Positions 30,245-39,525 of a stretch of DNA of 64,000 nt are shown piece by piece (the stretch's first letter is position 1; the number at the start of each line of letters is the position of its first letter). The notes under the pieces are model-generated. The model worked only from the letters and a program-made list of their open reading frames with translations, did not search any database and had not been told where the DNA came from. The position numbers and the translations under genes were made by a program. Origin of the DNA: Hydrogenovibrio sp. JE_KL2 (GTDB lineage: Bacteria > Pseudomonadota > Gammaproteobacteria > Thiomicrospirales > Thiomicrospiraceae); NCBI RefSeq assembly GCF_009296185.1, contig NZ_WBJR01000003.1:186001-250000 (forward strand), given 5' to 3'.

Positions 30245-30279
30245 AATCAGTGCTATCCTGAAGGCCATTTAGCAGCCGT

Positions 30280-30780
30280 TTAGGCGGTTGTTGAAAAAAT
30301 ATTGCCAGTAGTGCTACTGGAGTTGGCTTTGATCGAGTTGATGAAAGCTTCAAAGTCACTTTGTGTTGCCGTGCCGTTTTCATAAGAGGTCAGCAAATCG
30401 CTTAGTTGTTGGCTATAAGAATCATCGGAATCTGAATCGGAACTTGATGATTGTTGTGGCGGAGGAGGAGGCATTCTGCCGCCAGGAGGTTGCATGCCGT
30501 TAGCTTGCATTTCTGCTTGAATGTTGGATGAGAAATCAAATCCCTCAGATTCAACCGTGCTTTTTAGACTGTCTCCCATTGGGATGCCTGCTTGTTGGAA
30601 CTGTTGGAAGATGGACTCGAAGTCACTTTGTGTGATGTTGCTGGAGTCGTAGTTGGATAGGGTGTCTTTGACCTGCTGTTTTTGGTCATCCGTCAAGGTT
30701 TGTTGGTTTTGTTGTCCATTTTGTGTCGCTTGGCTGACTGTCGCAGACATCATTTGACTCACGGTGCTAGAGATATTCAT
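30280..30780 (-). CDS. Repeat-containing low-complexity protein with EF-hand-like halves
   Basis: A 166-residue acidic protein rich in Gln, Ser and Asp. Two halves share a motif: TLSNYDSSNITQSDFESIFQ and LTSYENGTATQSDFEAFINS, which resembles a degenerate EF-hand helix-loop-helix. The middle has a GGRMPPPPPQQ proline tract and a run of Ser and Asp. There is no signal peptide. It is upstream of, and in line with, the ECF sigma gene. Similar PPPPP-containing proteins accompany such sigma operons in other bacteria as I recall, but no function is established. A possible calcium- or metal-responsive target or sensor. Confidence 0.6.
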   Translation of the reverse strand: MNISSTVSQMMSATVSQATQNGQQNQQTLTDDQKQQVKDTLSNYDSSNITQSDFESIFQQFQQAGIPMGDSLKSTVESEGFDFSSNIQAEMQANGMQPPGGRMPPPPPQQSSSSDSDSDDSYSQQLSDLLTSYENGTATQSDFEAFINSIKANSSSTTGNIFSTTA

Positions 30781-31074
30781 TGTCGTATTCTCCTTAGGGT
30801 TTTCTGTGTGTGGTTTTAAAGTGATTAGAGAAGGGCTCTATCAACTTTATTACGCTTTAGCAGCAAAAAGTCTTCGCACAAAAAATTAATTGTTTATATA
30901 TAGGGGTTTTCAGCAAAATAAGTTTGACAGAGGGTGGTTCGGTGTGGATAATTTCGCAATCCTTTCAAACATTTATAGTTGTTGCAGAAAGATTTAGCCC
31001 TTTCAAAGCAATGACTTGTCGATGCGTATCGATATTAAACGATTGAAATAACCAAATTTTGGAGACAAATTTAA

Positions 31075-31338
31075 ATGGCAAACTCAGTACAAGCTAGAAA
31101 AAGAGCGCGTCAAGCCGAAGCGCATCGTCAACATAACGCTAGCATGCGTTCTGCAATGCGTACAACTGTAAAGAAAGTTCTTCACGCAGTTGAAGCTGGT
31201 GACAAGGAAGCTGCAACTGCTGCATTCCGTGTTGCTCAATCAAGCTTAGATGGTATGGCTCGTAAAGGCATTATCGCTAAGAATAAAGCTTCTCGTAGCA
31301 AGAGCCGTCTAAACGCTCGTATCAAAGCTATGGCGTAA
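31075..31338 (+). CDS. rpsT: 30S ribosomal protein S20
   Basis: An 87-residue basic, all-helical protein of the small subunit that binds 16S r[23 protein letters not shown] at the start and [20 protein letters not shown] near the end are characteristic. The start is ATG preceded by TGGAGA, unlike the UUG start of E. coli rpsT. Monocistronic, with a terminator 20 bp downstream, and next to murJ as often in Gammaproteobacteria. Confidence 0.97.
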   Translation: MANSVQARKRARQAEAHRQHNASMRSAMRTTVKKVLHAVEAGDKEAATAAFRVAQSSLDGMARKGIIAKNKASRSKSRLNARIKAMA

Positions 31339-31358
31339 TTGCTAACGCAATTATAAAG

Positions 31359-31383
31359 AAACCGGGTATATCCCGGTTTTTTT
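31359..31383 (+). terminator. Terminator after rpsT
   Basis: AAACCGGG-TATA-TCCCGGTTT-type hairpin followed by a T-run. Confidence 0.9.
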
Positions 31384-31526
31384 GTGCCTGAAATTCGTCA
31401 AAATCGAAATTCCAAAGATATGTACGCTTTTATTGGGTTTTCGGTTTATCACTTAGCGAACTACTGCTATGATTTTGCAAAGCATCTTTTAAGGATGTTG
31501 TTTCGTTTTCATAACAAAGGAATTTT

Positions 31527-33062
31527 GTGAAAAGGTTGATAAAAGCCACTGCTACCGTGGGTAGCATGACCATGATTTCCCGTGTACTTGGCTTTGTCCG
31601 AGATATGGTGATTGCTCGCTATTTTGGGGCGTCCACCGGCGCGGACGCATTTTTTGTGGCCTTTAAGATCCCTAATTTCTTTCGACGACTATTTGCAGAG
31701 GGTGCATTTTCGCAGGCGTTTGTGCCGGTTCTCGCAGAGGCAAAAGAAAAAAAAGGACTGGATGCTGTTAGGCATTTGGTGAATGCAATCAGTTTCCGAC
31801 TAGGTAGTATATTGCTGGCACTGACGGTGTTGGGTGTTTTCGGTTCCGGCATCTGGATGATGGTGTTTGCCCCTGGGTTTATTGATGATCCAGTTAAATT
31901 CAAGCTAGCGTCCGATATGCTTTCCATTACTTTTCCTTACTTACTGTTGATTTCGTTTGTAGCACTCTCCTCTGCGATACTTAACACTTATAACCAGTTT
32001 GCCGTTCCGGCGTTCACGCCAGTGTTTTTGAATCTGGTGCTGATTTCTTTCGCTATATGGGTGGCACCTTTGTTGTCGGTGCCTGTTATGGCGTTGGCTT
32101 GGGGGGTGTTGGTTGCAGGTGTCGTTCAACTCTTGTTCCATGTACCTTTTTTGATGAAGCTCGGTTTGTTACCAAAACCGAGACGATATGACGACCCGGG
32201 TGTACATGAAGTGAAGCGCTTGATGTTGCCGGCGCTGTTTGGGGTATCGGTTGCGCAGATCAATTTATTGATCGACACCGTACTGGCATCTTTTCTGGTC
32301 ACCGGCTCAGTCTCATGGCTTTATTATTCCGACCGCTTGATGGAATTTCCCTTGGGGGTATTTGGGGTTGCACTGGCGACAGTTGTGTTGCCGGGGTTAT
32401 CTAAAAAAGCGGCGAATGATGATTGGGAAGGATTTAGAGAGGATCTGGATGGCGCACTTAGATTGGTCTTTATTTTAGGGGTGCCAGCGACCTTAGGGTT
32501 GGTCATGCTGGCGCAGCCATTGTTGGTGAGTTTATTCAACTATGGTGCCTTTAGTGATCATGATGTCATGATGGCAAGTAAGAGTTTGGTTGCCTATGGT
32601 TTTGGATTGCTTGGTTTTATTTTGGTGAAAATTTTAGCCCCGGCGTTCTACGCGAGAAAAGAGATGAAAATCCCTGTCAAAATCGCCGTCATTGCATTGG
32701 TTGTGAATACTACCTTGAATCTGATTTTAATTGGTCCCTTTGCACACGTCGGTTTGGCTGCGGCCACTTCTATTGCTGCTTTCGTCAATGCTGGGTTGCT
32801 TTATTACCATTTGAGAAAGTCCGGCGTGTTTTTTCATCAACCGGGCTGGTCTAAGTTTGGGGTTCAGGTGTTGGTCGCTAATCTATTGCTGATTTTATTT
32901 TTATATGGTTTGACGCCTGCTGATAATGTTTGGTTGGCGTTTGATGCTTGGGATCGTTTGGGGTGGCTGGCTGCGCTGGTAGTGGGCGCTGTAGCAGTGT
33001 ATTTTTTGACCTTGCTAATACTGGGTCTGCGCCCGTCACAATGGAAAAGAAATTCAGCGTAA
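31527..33062 (+). CDS. murJ: Lipid II flippase MurJ
   Basis: A 511-residue inner-membrane protein with about 14 hydrophobic helices (MATE/MOP superfamily), which moves lipid II across the membrane for peptidoglycan synthesis. The N-terminal ATVGSMTMISRVLGFVRDMV, RYFGASTGADAFFVAFKIPN, and FFRRLFAEGAFSQAFVPVL are MurJ signatures. The start is GTG at 31527 with AAAGGAA upstream. It sits between rpsT and ribF, the common order. Confidence 0.96.
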   Translation: MKRLIKATATVGSMTMISRVLGFVRDMVIARYFGASTGADAFFVAFKIPNFFRRLFAEGAFSQAFVPVLAEAKEKKGLDAVRHLVNAISFRLGSILLALTVLGVFGSGIWMMVFAPGFIDDPVKFKLASDMLSITFPYLLLISFVALSSAILNTYNQFAVPAFTPVFLNLVLISFAIWVAPLLSVPVMALAWGVLVAGVVQLLFHVPFLMKLGLLPKPRRYDDPGVHEVKRLMLPALFGVSVAQINLLIDTVLASFLVTGSVSWLYYSDRLMEFPLGVFGVALATVVLPGLSKKAANDDWEGFREDLDGALRLVFILGVPATLGLVMLAQPLLVSLFNYGAFSDHDVMMASKSLVAYGFGLLGFILVKILAPAFYARKEMKIPVKIAVIALVVNTTLNLILIGPFAHVGLAAATSIAAFVNAGLLYYHLRKSGVFFHQPGWSKFGVQVLVANLLLILFLYGLTPADNVWLAFDAWDRLGWLAALVVGAVAVYFLTLLILGLRPSQWKRNSA

Positions 33063-33200
33063 TTGTCATAGTTTGAAACACTCGTAAAAGTATAAATTCC
33101 TTGAATATTAGCAAAATCATGTTAGATGGAATGAGCTATAATTTCAGGCTTACAGTTTGATTTAGTGATTGATGAAAACAAGGTTGAAAACACTGCTGCT

Positions 33201-34142
33201 ATGCAATTGATTCGCGGCTTGCATAATTTGGATCGAGTAAGTCATGCCTTCCAAAAAGGCTGCGTGCTGACGATTGGAAATTTCGATGGTGTTCATCTTG
33301 GACATCAGCAGATTTTAGATCAGGTTGCGGCTGATGCTGCAGCGGCTGGTCTGCCTAGTATCGTGATGTTGTTTGAACCCTTGCCAATCGAGTTTTTTGC
33401 GCCGGAAAAAGCGCCGGTAAGATTGATGAATCTTCGTGAAAAACTGGATGCTTTTGGCAATACCCACGTTGATTATGTTCTGGTGTGCCGGTTCGACGAA
33501 CGTTTTGCTCAGATGAGTGCCAATGCATTTGTCGAGGAGCTGTTGCTGGAGAGGCTGAATGTAAAGCAACTGGTGGTTGGAGACGACTTTCGTTTTGCCA
33601 AGAACCGTGAAGGCTCATTCCAAACTTTGGTGGACAGCGGGAAAAAGCATGGCTTTGTGGTCGACGATATGTCTACGCTGCTGCATCAGGGAGAGAGAGT
33701 CAGCAGCACTCGTATTCGACAAGCACTGGCCGCACATGACTTGGACTTGGTTCAGCATTTGTTGAACAAGCCTTTTTACTTTAAGGGCCGAGTGATCCAC
33801 GGCAAACAACTGGGACGACAGCTGGGCTTTAGAACGCTGAACTTGAACCCTAAGCGGTTGCAAATGCCTGTAGAGGGCGTTTATACCGTTTATGTTTCAG
33901 GCTTGGCAGATGAAGATTGGCCGGGTATTGCTAATATTGGCGTGCGTCCAACAGTTGATGGGCTTCGCCCTTCGATAGAAGTGCATTTGTTTAACTGGAC
34001 AAAAGACATCTACGGCTGTCACGTTGGCGTGAAGTTGCATCAGTTCATTCGTTCTGAAATGAAGTTTGATTCGCTGGATGCGTTGAAAGACCAGATATCG
34101 AAAGATGTGCAACAAGCCAAACAGATTTTAAACCTAAATTAA
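33201..34142 (+). CDS. ribF: Bifunctional riboflavin kinase/FAD synthetase
   Basis: A 313-residue enzyme that makes FMN and then FAD. The N-terminal FAD synthetase half carries TIGNFDGVHLGHQQIL and the SSTRIRQAL motif; the C-terminal riboflavin kinase half has GRVIHGKQLGRQLGFRTLNL and GVYTVYVSG. I prefer the ATG at 33201 (MQLIRGLHNL), the usual family start, over a GTG at 33165 that would add 12 residues. It leads the conserved ribF-ileS-lspA run. Confidence 0.95.
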   Translation: MQLIRGLHNLDRVSHAFQKGCVLTIGNFDGVHLGHQQILDQVAADAAAAGLPSIVMLFEPLPIEFFAPEKAPVRLMNLREKLDAFGNTHVDYVLVCRFDERFAQMSANAFVEELLLERLNVKQLVVGDDFRFAKNREGSFQTLVDSGKKHGFVVDDMSTLLHQGERVSSTRIRQALAAHDLDLVQHLLNKPFYFKGRVIHGKQLGRQLGFRTLNLNPKRLQMPVEGVYTVYVSGLADEDWPGIANIGVRPTVDGLRPSIEVHLFNWTKDIYGCHVGVKLHQFIRSEMKFDSLDALKDQISKDVQQAKQILNLN

Positions 34143-34219
34143 ACGCTTAGAAATTAACCGAAACGAAACCGAATTTTCAAAATTTGATTTAACGACTTAA
34201 CGAAACTTAGAAGCAGATT

Positions 34220-37066
34220 ATGGCCAAAGACTATAAACCGACTTTAAACCTTCCTGAAACGGATTTTCCGATGCGCGGTAACCTACCGAATCGTGAGCCG
34301 AATCAAGTGGAACAATGGGAAACTCAAGCACTCTATCAAACCGTGCGTGATGCTATGAAAGGGCGTCCGAAGTTTATCCTGCATGATGGCCCTCCATACG
34401 CAAATGGCGATATTCACACTGGGCATGCGATCAATAAAGTTTTGAAGGACATCATTGTTAAGTCAAAAGGCTTAAGCGGTTTTGATGCGCCTTATGTTCC
34501 GGGTTGGGACTGTCATGGTTTGCCGATTGAGCTGAATGTCGAGAAGAAAAAGGGCAAAGTTGGTCAGAAGATCAACGCTACAGAATTCCGTCAAGCGTGC
34601 CGCGACTACGCTCAGAAACAAGTTGAAGGGCAAATGAAGGATTTCAAGCGTTTGGGGATTATGGCAGATTGGCAAAATCCTTATCTGACGAAAGATTTCA
34701 AGTACGAAGCGGATGAGATTCGTGCCCTCGCGAAAATGATTGAAAACGGTCATTTGGTTAAGGGTACCAAGCCTGTTTACTGGAGTGTTGGTGGGCATTC
34801 TGCATTGGCGGAAGCTGAAGTAGAGTACGAAAATAAGCGTTCACATGCGATTGATGTGCGCTTCAAAGTGCTAGATGAAGAAGCATTCTTTAAACGTTGC
34901 CATCATGTCGAAGATCATTTGGGTGAAGGGCCATTATCGGTTGTTATCTGGACAACCACGCCTTGGACACTGCCTGCTAACCAAGCGGTCTCTATTAACC
35001 CAGAGTTGGAATATGTTGTCGTACAAGTGACCGGTGAGCACGGACCAGAAAGATTGTTTGTGGCCGAAGCCTTATTGAAAGACGTGATGGACAAATGGGA
35101 CTTCGAAACTTATCGTGTGATTGCTTACGGTCGTGGTGACCAGTTTGACCTTATTCGTCTACAGCATCCATTTTATGACAGAGTTGTGCCAATTATTTTG
35201 GGTGACCACGTCACGACTGATGCGGGTACCGGGTGTGTACACACCGCACCTGGTCACGGTCAGGAAGACTATGCCGTTGGTTTGAAGTATGACCTGGAAG
35301 TCGATTGTCCGGTTGATGGCAATGGTAATTTCGTTGCCGGAACTCCTTTGTTTGAAGGTGAGAACGTTCTTAAAGTTGATGATCATGTCATTGAAGTGTT
35401 GCAAGAACATAAGACGTTGGTTCATCACGAAGTGATTACTCACAGTTATCCGCATTGCTGGCGAACTAAGACACCATTGATTTTCCGTGCAACGCCTCAG
35501 TGGTTTATCAGTATGACCCAAGCAGGTTTGCGTGACGATGCTTTGAAGGAAATCAAACAAGTTCAATGGATGCCAGATTGGGGGCAAAATCGAATCGAAG
35601 GCATGGTTGAAGACCGTCCAGATTGGTGTATTTCCAGACAACGTTTCTGGGGTGTGCCTATCACTATTTTCGTACACAAAGTCACGGGAGAAATGCACCC
35701 GGACACCTTAGCGTTGATGGAAAAAGTCGCTCAAATGGTTGAAGAAAACTCTATCGATGCTTGGTATGACCTAGACGTTACCACTTTGCTAGGGGATGAA
35801 GCCGATGATTATGAGCAAGTCACCGATATTCTGGATGTTTGGTTTGACTCTGGTGTTTCCCACTATGCAGTACTGGATCAACGAGACGGATTGCACTCGC
35901 CAGCAGACTTGTATCTGGAAGGGTCGGATCAACATAGAGGTTGGTTCCAGTCTTCGATGCTGACCTCCTTAGCGATTCACGGTCGTGCGCCATACAAGCA
36001 AGTATTGACTCATGGTTTCACTGTCGACAAAGATGGTAAGAAAATGTCTAAGTCTATGGGGAATGGTATTGCGCCACAGGATATTTCTAATCAATATGGT
36101 GCGGACATCTTGCGCTTATGGATTTCTGCGGTGGACTATCGTTATGAAATGACGGTAACAGGTGAAGTCTTTAGCCGTACGGCAGATGCATATCGCCGTA
36201 TTCGTAATACCTCAAGATTCCTGTTGGCGAACATCAATGGCTTCAATCCAGAGACGGACCAAGTAGCTTATGCTGACTTATTGCCATTGGATCAATGGGT
36301 TATTGGTCGTGCGTACAACTTGCAGCAAGAAATTATCGCGGCTTATGAAGCTTATAATTTCCATGCAATTTATCAGGCGGTAACCCACTTCTGTTCTATG
36401 GACTTGGGGGCGTTCTATCTGGATGTCATCAAAGATAGACAATACACCTGTAAGCCAGATGGCTTGCCAAGACGTTCAGCACAAACAGCGCTGTACCATA
36501 TTGTGGAAGCACTGACGCGTTGGATTGCACCGATTTTGAGCTTTACCGCAGAAGAAATCTGGGCAACCTTGCCGGGAGATCGCAGTAAGACAATTTTTGT
36601 CGAGCAGTGGTATGAAGGTTTGACGGCTCTGGACGAAAGTCAGACGATGAATTCAGAGTTCTGGAATACAGTAATGTTGGTGCGTTCAGATGTAGCAAGA
36701 GAACTGGAAAAACTTCGCAATAAAGGTGAAATAAAAGGATCTTTAACAGCAAAGGTGACTTTAGCATGTAATGATGTTTTGCATGAGAAGCTAGCCTTGC
36801 TGAGGGATGAATTGCGTTTTGTTTTAATTACATCGGAAGCAACTCTTAAAAACTATGGTGATGATGACATTATTGCGGTGCCTGGATTTGTGCAAGGGAC
36901 TGACTGTGATGATGTGTTTGTTAAAGTAGAACCAACAAATGCACCGAAGTGTGGTCGCTGCTGGCATCACCGAGAAGATGTCGGTACGCATTCTGAAGAT
37001 GAAGAGCTTTGCCAGCGTTGTATTGATAACGTTCATGGTGACGGCGAAACGCGCCATTTTGCATAG
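34220..37066 (+). CDS. ileS: Isoleucine--tRNA ligase
   Basis: A 948-residue class I synthetase. The HIGH-type motif is in [23 protein letters not shown] in [18 protein letters not shown], and the editing domain starts around [19 protein letters not shown]. The C-terminal zinc finger [12 protein letters not shown]...CQRC is intact. Full length for a bacterial type 1 enzyme. lspA starts 9 bp downstream. Confidence 0.98.
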   Translation: MAKDYKPTLNLPETDFPMRGNLPNREPNQVEQWETQALYQTVRDAMKGRPKFILHDGPPYANGDIHTGHAINKVLKDIIVKSKGLSGFDAPYVPGWDCHGLPIELNVEKKKGKVGQKINATEFRQACRDYAQKQVEGQMKDFKRLGIMADWQNPYLTKDFKYEADEIRALAKMIENGHLVKGTKPVYWSVGGHSALAEAEVEYENKRSHAIDVRFKVLDEEAFFKRCHHVEDHLGEGPLSVVIWTTTPWTLPANQAVSINPELEYVVVQVTGEHGPERLFVAEALLKDVMDKWDFETYRVIAYGRGDQFDLIRLQHPFYDRVVPIILGDHVTTDAGTGCVHTAPGHGQEDYAVGLKYDLEVDCPVDGNGNFVAGTPLFEGENVLKVDDHVIEVLQEHKTLVHHEVITHSYPHCWRTKTPLIFRATPQWFISMTQAGLRDDALKEIKQVQWMPDWGQNRIEGMVEDRPDWCISRQRFWGVPITIFVHKVTGEMHPDTLALMEKVAQMVEENSIDAWYDLDVTTLLGDEADDYEQVTDILDVWFDSGVSHYAVLDQRDGLHSPADLYLEGSDQHRGWFQSSMLTSLAIHGRAPYKQVLTHGFTVDKDGKKMSKSMGNGIAPQDISNQYGADILRLWISAVDYRYEMTVTGEVFSRTADAYRRIRNTSRFLLANINGFNPETDQVAYADLLPLDQWVIGRAYNLQQEIIAAYEAYNFHAIYQAVTHFCSMDLGAFYLDVIKDRQYTCKPDGLPRRSAQTALYHIVEALTRWIAPILSFTAEEIWATLPGDRSKTIFVEQWYEGLTALDESQTMNSEFWNTVMLVRSDVARELEKLRNKGEIKGSLTAKVTLACNDVLHEKLALLRDELRFVLITSEATLKNYGDDDIIAVPGFVQGTDCDDVFVKVEPTNAPKCGRCWHHREDVGTHSEDEELCQRCIDNVHGDGETRHFA

Positions 37067-37075
37067 GGTTTAGAT

Positions 37076-37582
37076 TTGACAAACTCAATGAATGGATGGC
37101 GCTCAACCGGACTAGTCACTTTGTGGCTAGCGCTGTTGGTAATTGTGTTGGATCAGCTCACTAAGTACTGGGCGAATAGCGCGCTGGAGTTTGGTGTGCC
37201 GGTTGCGGTATTGCCACATTTAAACTTTACGTTGGTGTATAACGAAGGTGCGGCATTCAGCTTCTTGGCAGATATGGGCGGCTGGCAACGCTGGTTGTTT
37301 TCTGCTTTAGCGGTGGCAGTGAGTTTGGTGCTTATCTTCTGGTTAAAACGTTTGCCAAGCAAATGGACCTTGGAAGTCGTGGGTATCAATTTGGTGCTAA
37401 GCGGTGCGTTGGGCAATGTGATTGACCGCTTGATTGAAGGCAGAGTGACAGACTTTGTCGATTTCTATATCGGGCTGTGGCACTATGCGACCTTTAATGT
37501 CGCGGATATCGCTATTTCGATTGGCGCGGTTATTCTTCTCTGGTCAGAGTTCTTTTCTAAGAAGTCAAAAGAAACCGAATAA
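37076..37582 (+). CDS. lspA: Prolipoprotein signal peptidase
   Basis: A 168-residue inner-membrane aspartic peptidase with four membrane helices that cleaves lipoprotein signal peptides. Conserved blocks include LVIVLDQLTKYWA, FTLVYNEGAAFSFLAD, GALGNVIDRLIEGRVTDFVDF and FNVADIAISIGAV; the catalytic Asp pair is in the last two. The TTG at 37076 is the annotated start; an ATG at 37088 would shorten it by four residues. A REP-like inverted pair follows. Confidence 0.95.
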   Translation: MTNSMNGWRSTGLVTLWLALLVIVLDQLTKYWANSALEFGVPVAVLPHLNFTLVYNEGAAFSFLADMGGWQRWLFSALAVAVSLVLIFWLKRLPSKWTLEVVGINLVLSGALGNVIDRLIEGRVTDFVDFYIGLWHYATFNVADIAISIGAVILLWSEFFSKKSKETE

Positions 37583-37609
37583 CAAGGTTCTTTGATGTTT
37601 TTCATCGTG

Positions 37610-37659
37610 AAAATCTGCCAGGTTGGGGGTATGAAACTATCCCCAACCTGGCAGATTTT
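37610..37659. repeat. Inverted pair of the 18-bp repeat after lspA
   Basis: AAAATCTGCCAGGTTGGGG (37610-37628) and CCCCAACCTGGCAGATTTTT (37640-37659) form a perfect stem of about 19 bp with a loop of about 11 bases, followed by more T. It very probably works as a terminator for lspA. Confidence 0.88.
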
Positions 37660-37665
37660 TTTGTT

Positions 37666-37854
37666 TTAAGGCTGAGTATCTGAGGCTTTGAGGGCGAAAG
37701 AACGCTTTTGCTTCACTTCCTCATTATTGAGTTTGGTGAGCTTGCACATCAACTTCCAAAACTGATAGGCGCTGGGATAGGCCGCAGACGATTGGTTCGT
37801 TGACCGAATGTCTGTATCAATAGTGGATGTGTCGAAAGATGGCATGGATGTCAT
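37666..37854 (-). CDS. Small hypothetical protein (uncertain)
   Basis: A possible 62-residue protein containing SAAYPSAYQFWKLMCKLTKL and a basic stretch. No family recognised, no signal or membrane helix, and only a weak ribosome site. It fits neatly between the repeat hairpin (which could terminate it) and an AT-rich upstream region. It may be an unused open frame. Confidence 0.35.
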   Translation of the reverse strand: MTSMPSFDTSTIDTDIRSTNQSSAAYPSAYQFWKLMCKLTKLNNEEVKQKRSFALKASDTQP

Positions 37855-37986
37855 TTGTGACCAATTCTTATTATTTATCGTTAAAGCATTAAATCTCGTT
37901 AATGCCTATTTTAACCTTTTTAATTCAATAGGTTAAATTCGAAAATAAGCTTATAAAAAGCGTTATCCCGGTAAAGGGAAAGACGC

Positions 37987-39252
37987 TTAATTATCTCCCT
38001 GATTTTTTCTCAGGATTTCCAGCATTCGATAGGAAGGGTAGCCGTCCGGCGGTAGGTTGTGGTCGATTTGATAATTGCGAACCGCTTGGCGAGTTTTTCC
38101 ACCAATAATGCCGTCCAAAACCTGAATGTCATAGTGATCCCGTTTGAGGCGATCTTGTAGTTCGATGATTTGTTGATGCGAAAGCGAGCGATCATCTTTA
38201 GGTTGTGTTTTGGTCAGCTCCGGGCGGCCAACAAGGCGGTCAGCCAAATGTGCAACGGCGAGGGCGTAGCTATCCGAACGGTTCCAGCGCTTGATGACGA
38301 AGTAGTTGTCATACACTAGGAATGCAGGGCCACGGTAGTCGTAAGGCAAGACAAGGGCTGCATCCATGACTTCGTTCGGTAAAGGTCGACCATCTGCTAG
38401 CTTGATTCCAAGCTTTTGCCAGTAGGCAAGAGGATGTTTGGTTTTGCCATCCGCAAGGGTTAGATCAAAGCCTTTCGGTAGTTCAACTTCTCTTCCCCAG
38501 TTTTCACCGCGTTGCCAGCCCAGTTGCTCAAGGAAGTTGCCCATGGAGTTGAAGACATCAGGCAAGCTGTTCCATAGATCTTTGGTACCTGAGTTGTCAC
38601 CGTCCACGGCGTATTTCAGGTAGTTGCTTGGCATGAACTGGCATTGCCCCATGGCACCTGCCCAAGAGCCTTTCATTTCATCGACCGTTACATTGCCTTG
38701 GTCGAGGATTTCTAAAGCGCTAATTAACTCCTTGGTGAAAAAGCTGGAGCGGCGGTCGTCGTAGGATAGTGTCGCTAACGACTCGATAATAGGCGTGTTG
38801 CCGGTATAACCACCAAAGTTGGTTTCCATACCCCAGAAGGCGACCAGAAAACGCTCCGGTACGCCATATTTCTTTGTGACTTCAGAGAGCTCTGCTTGGT
38901 ATTTTTTTAGGAAGAATTTTCCTTTCACGATACGCCAGTTAGTGACGGCACGATTGAAGTATTGCCAAAAAGTTTGGGCGAACTCAGGCTGTCTTCTATC
39001 TAACTCCAATACACGTAAATTCAAATGGACGTCTTTGAAAGCAATATTTAATGTTTTCTGCGAAATACCCTGCTTGAGTGCTTGCTTTTTAAAGTCAGTC
39101 ACCCACTTCTGGAAGTCAGCTTCATTTTGCGTTGGTGGTGGCGTGTAAGTGCTGGCAGTAGCAGGTTGTAGTATGAATAGTACCGCAAAAAAACTGAGTA
39201 GGGTTCTCAGTGCCAGCGATGTCAGTCGAGAGTGTTTTGTGCCCAAAGTCAT
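37987..39252 (-). CDS. Lytic murein transglycosylase, MltB family, with peptidoglycan-binding domain
   Basis: A 421-residue periplasmic enzyme. A signal peptide (LALRTLLSFFAVLFILQPAT to about ATA) is followed by the SLT_2/MltB catalytic domain with FWGMETNFGGYTGN (catalytic Glu), LATLSYDDRRSSFF and GSWAGAMGQCQFMPSNYLKY. The C-terminal about 60 residues are a PG_binding_1 domain (IIELQDRLKRDHYDIQVLDG, IGGKTRQAVRNYQIDHNLP). No lipobox Cys is seen, so it is a soluble periplasmic form rather than a lipoprotein like MltB. It cuts the glycan backbone to form anhydro-muropeptides. Confidence 0.93.
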   Translation of the reverse strand: MTLGTKHSRLTSLALRTLLSFFAVLFILQPATASTYTPPPTQNEADFQKWVTDFKKQALKQGISQKTLNIAFKDVHLNLRVLELDRRQPEFAQTFWQYFNRAVTNWRIVKGKFFLKKYQAELSEVTKKYGVPERFLVAFWGMETNFGGYTGNTPIIESLATLSYDDRRSSFFTKELISALEILDQGNVTVDEMKGSWAGAMGQCQFMPSNYLKYAVDGDNSGTKDLWNSLPDVFNSMGNFLEQLGWQRGENWGREVELPKGFDLTLADGKTKHPLAYWQKLGIKLADGRPLPNEVMDAALVLPYDYRGPAFLVYDNYFVIKRWNRSDSYALAVAHLADRLVGRPELTKTQPKDDRSLSHQQIIELQDRLKRDHYDIQVLDGIIGGKTRQAVRNYQIDHNLPPDGYPSYRMLEILRKNQGDN

Positions 39253-39276
39253 GCGTCCAAAGTGGTGAGTGTTATA

Positions 39277-39436
39277 GAGAGATTTGCACGAGATGGGTTC
39301 ACGAATAAAAATGGTTAAAATTCGCCTGATTTGCGTTGCAAAACTTGCTGATAGCCAGCTATTAGCTGCGTTTCGCGCCTTAATCAGAAAAATTTTTCCT
39401 CACTTTTCTTTCGCACCCCACTCGGGCAAAGCTCTC
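39277..39436. repeat. 160-bp palindromic element with GAGAGATTTGCACGAG ends
   Basis: Terminal inverted repeats GAGAGATTTGCACGAG (39277-39292) and CTCGGGCAAAGCTCTC (39421-39436). Same length as the copy at 25077. The interior holds shared words such as AGCTATTAGCT and AATCAGAAAAATTTT. It occupies most of the gap between divergent mltB-like and rlmKL genes. Confidence 0.88.
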
Positions 39437-39525
39437 TAGGTTTTATTCTTTGTATGAACGTTTTATTTTACTAAGAGGACAGTCCGAATGCAGTAAAATA
39501 ACGCTTATTTCCCGAGAATATTTTC

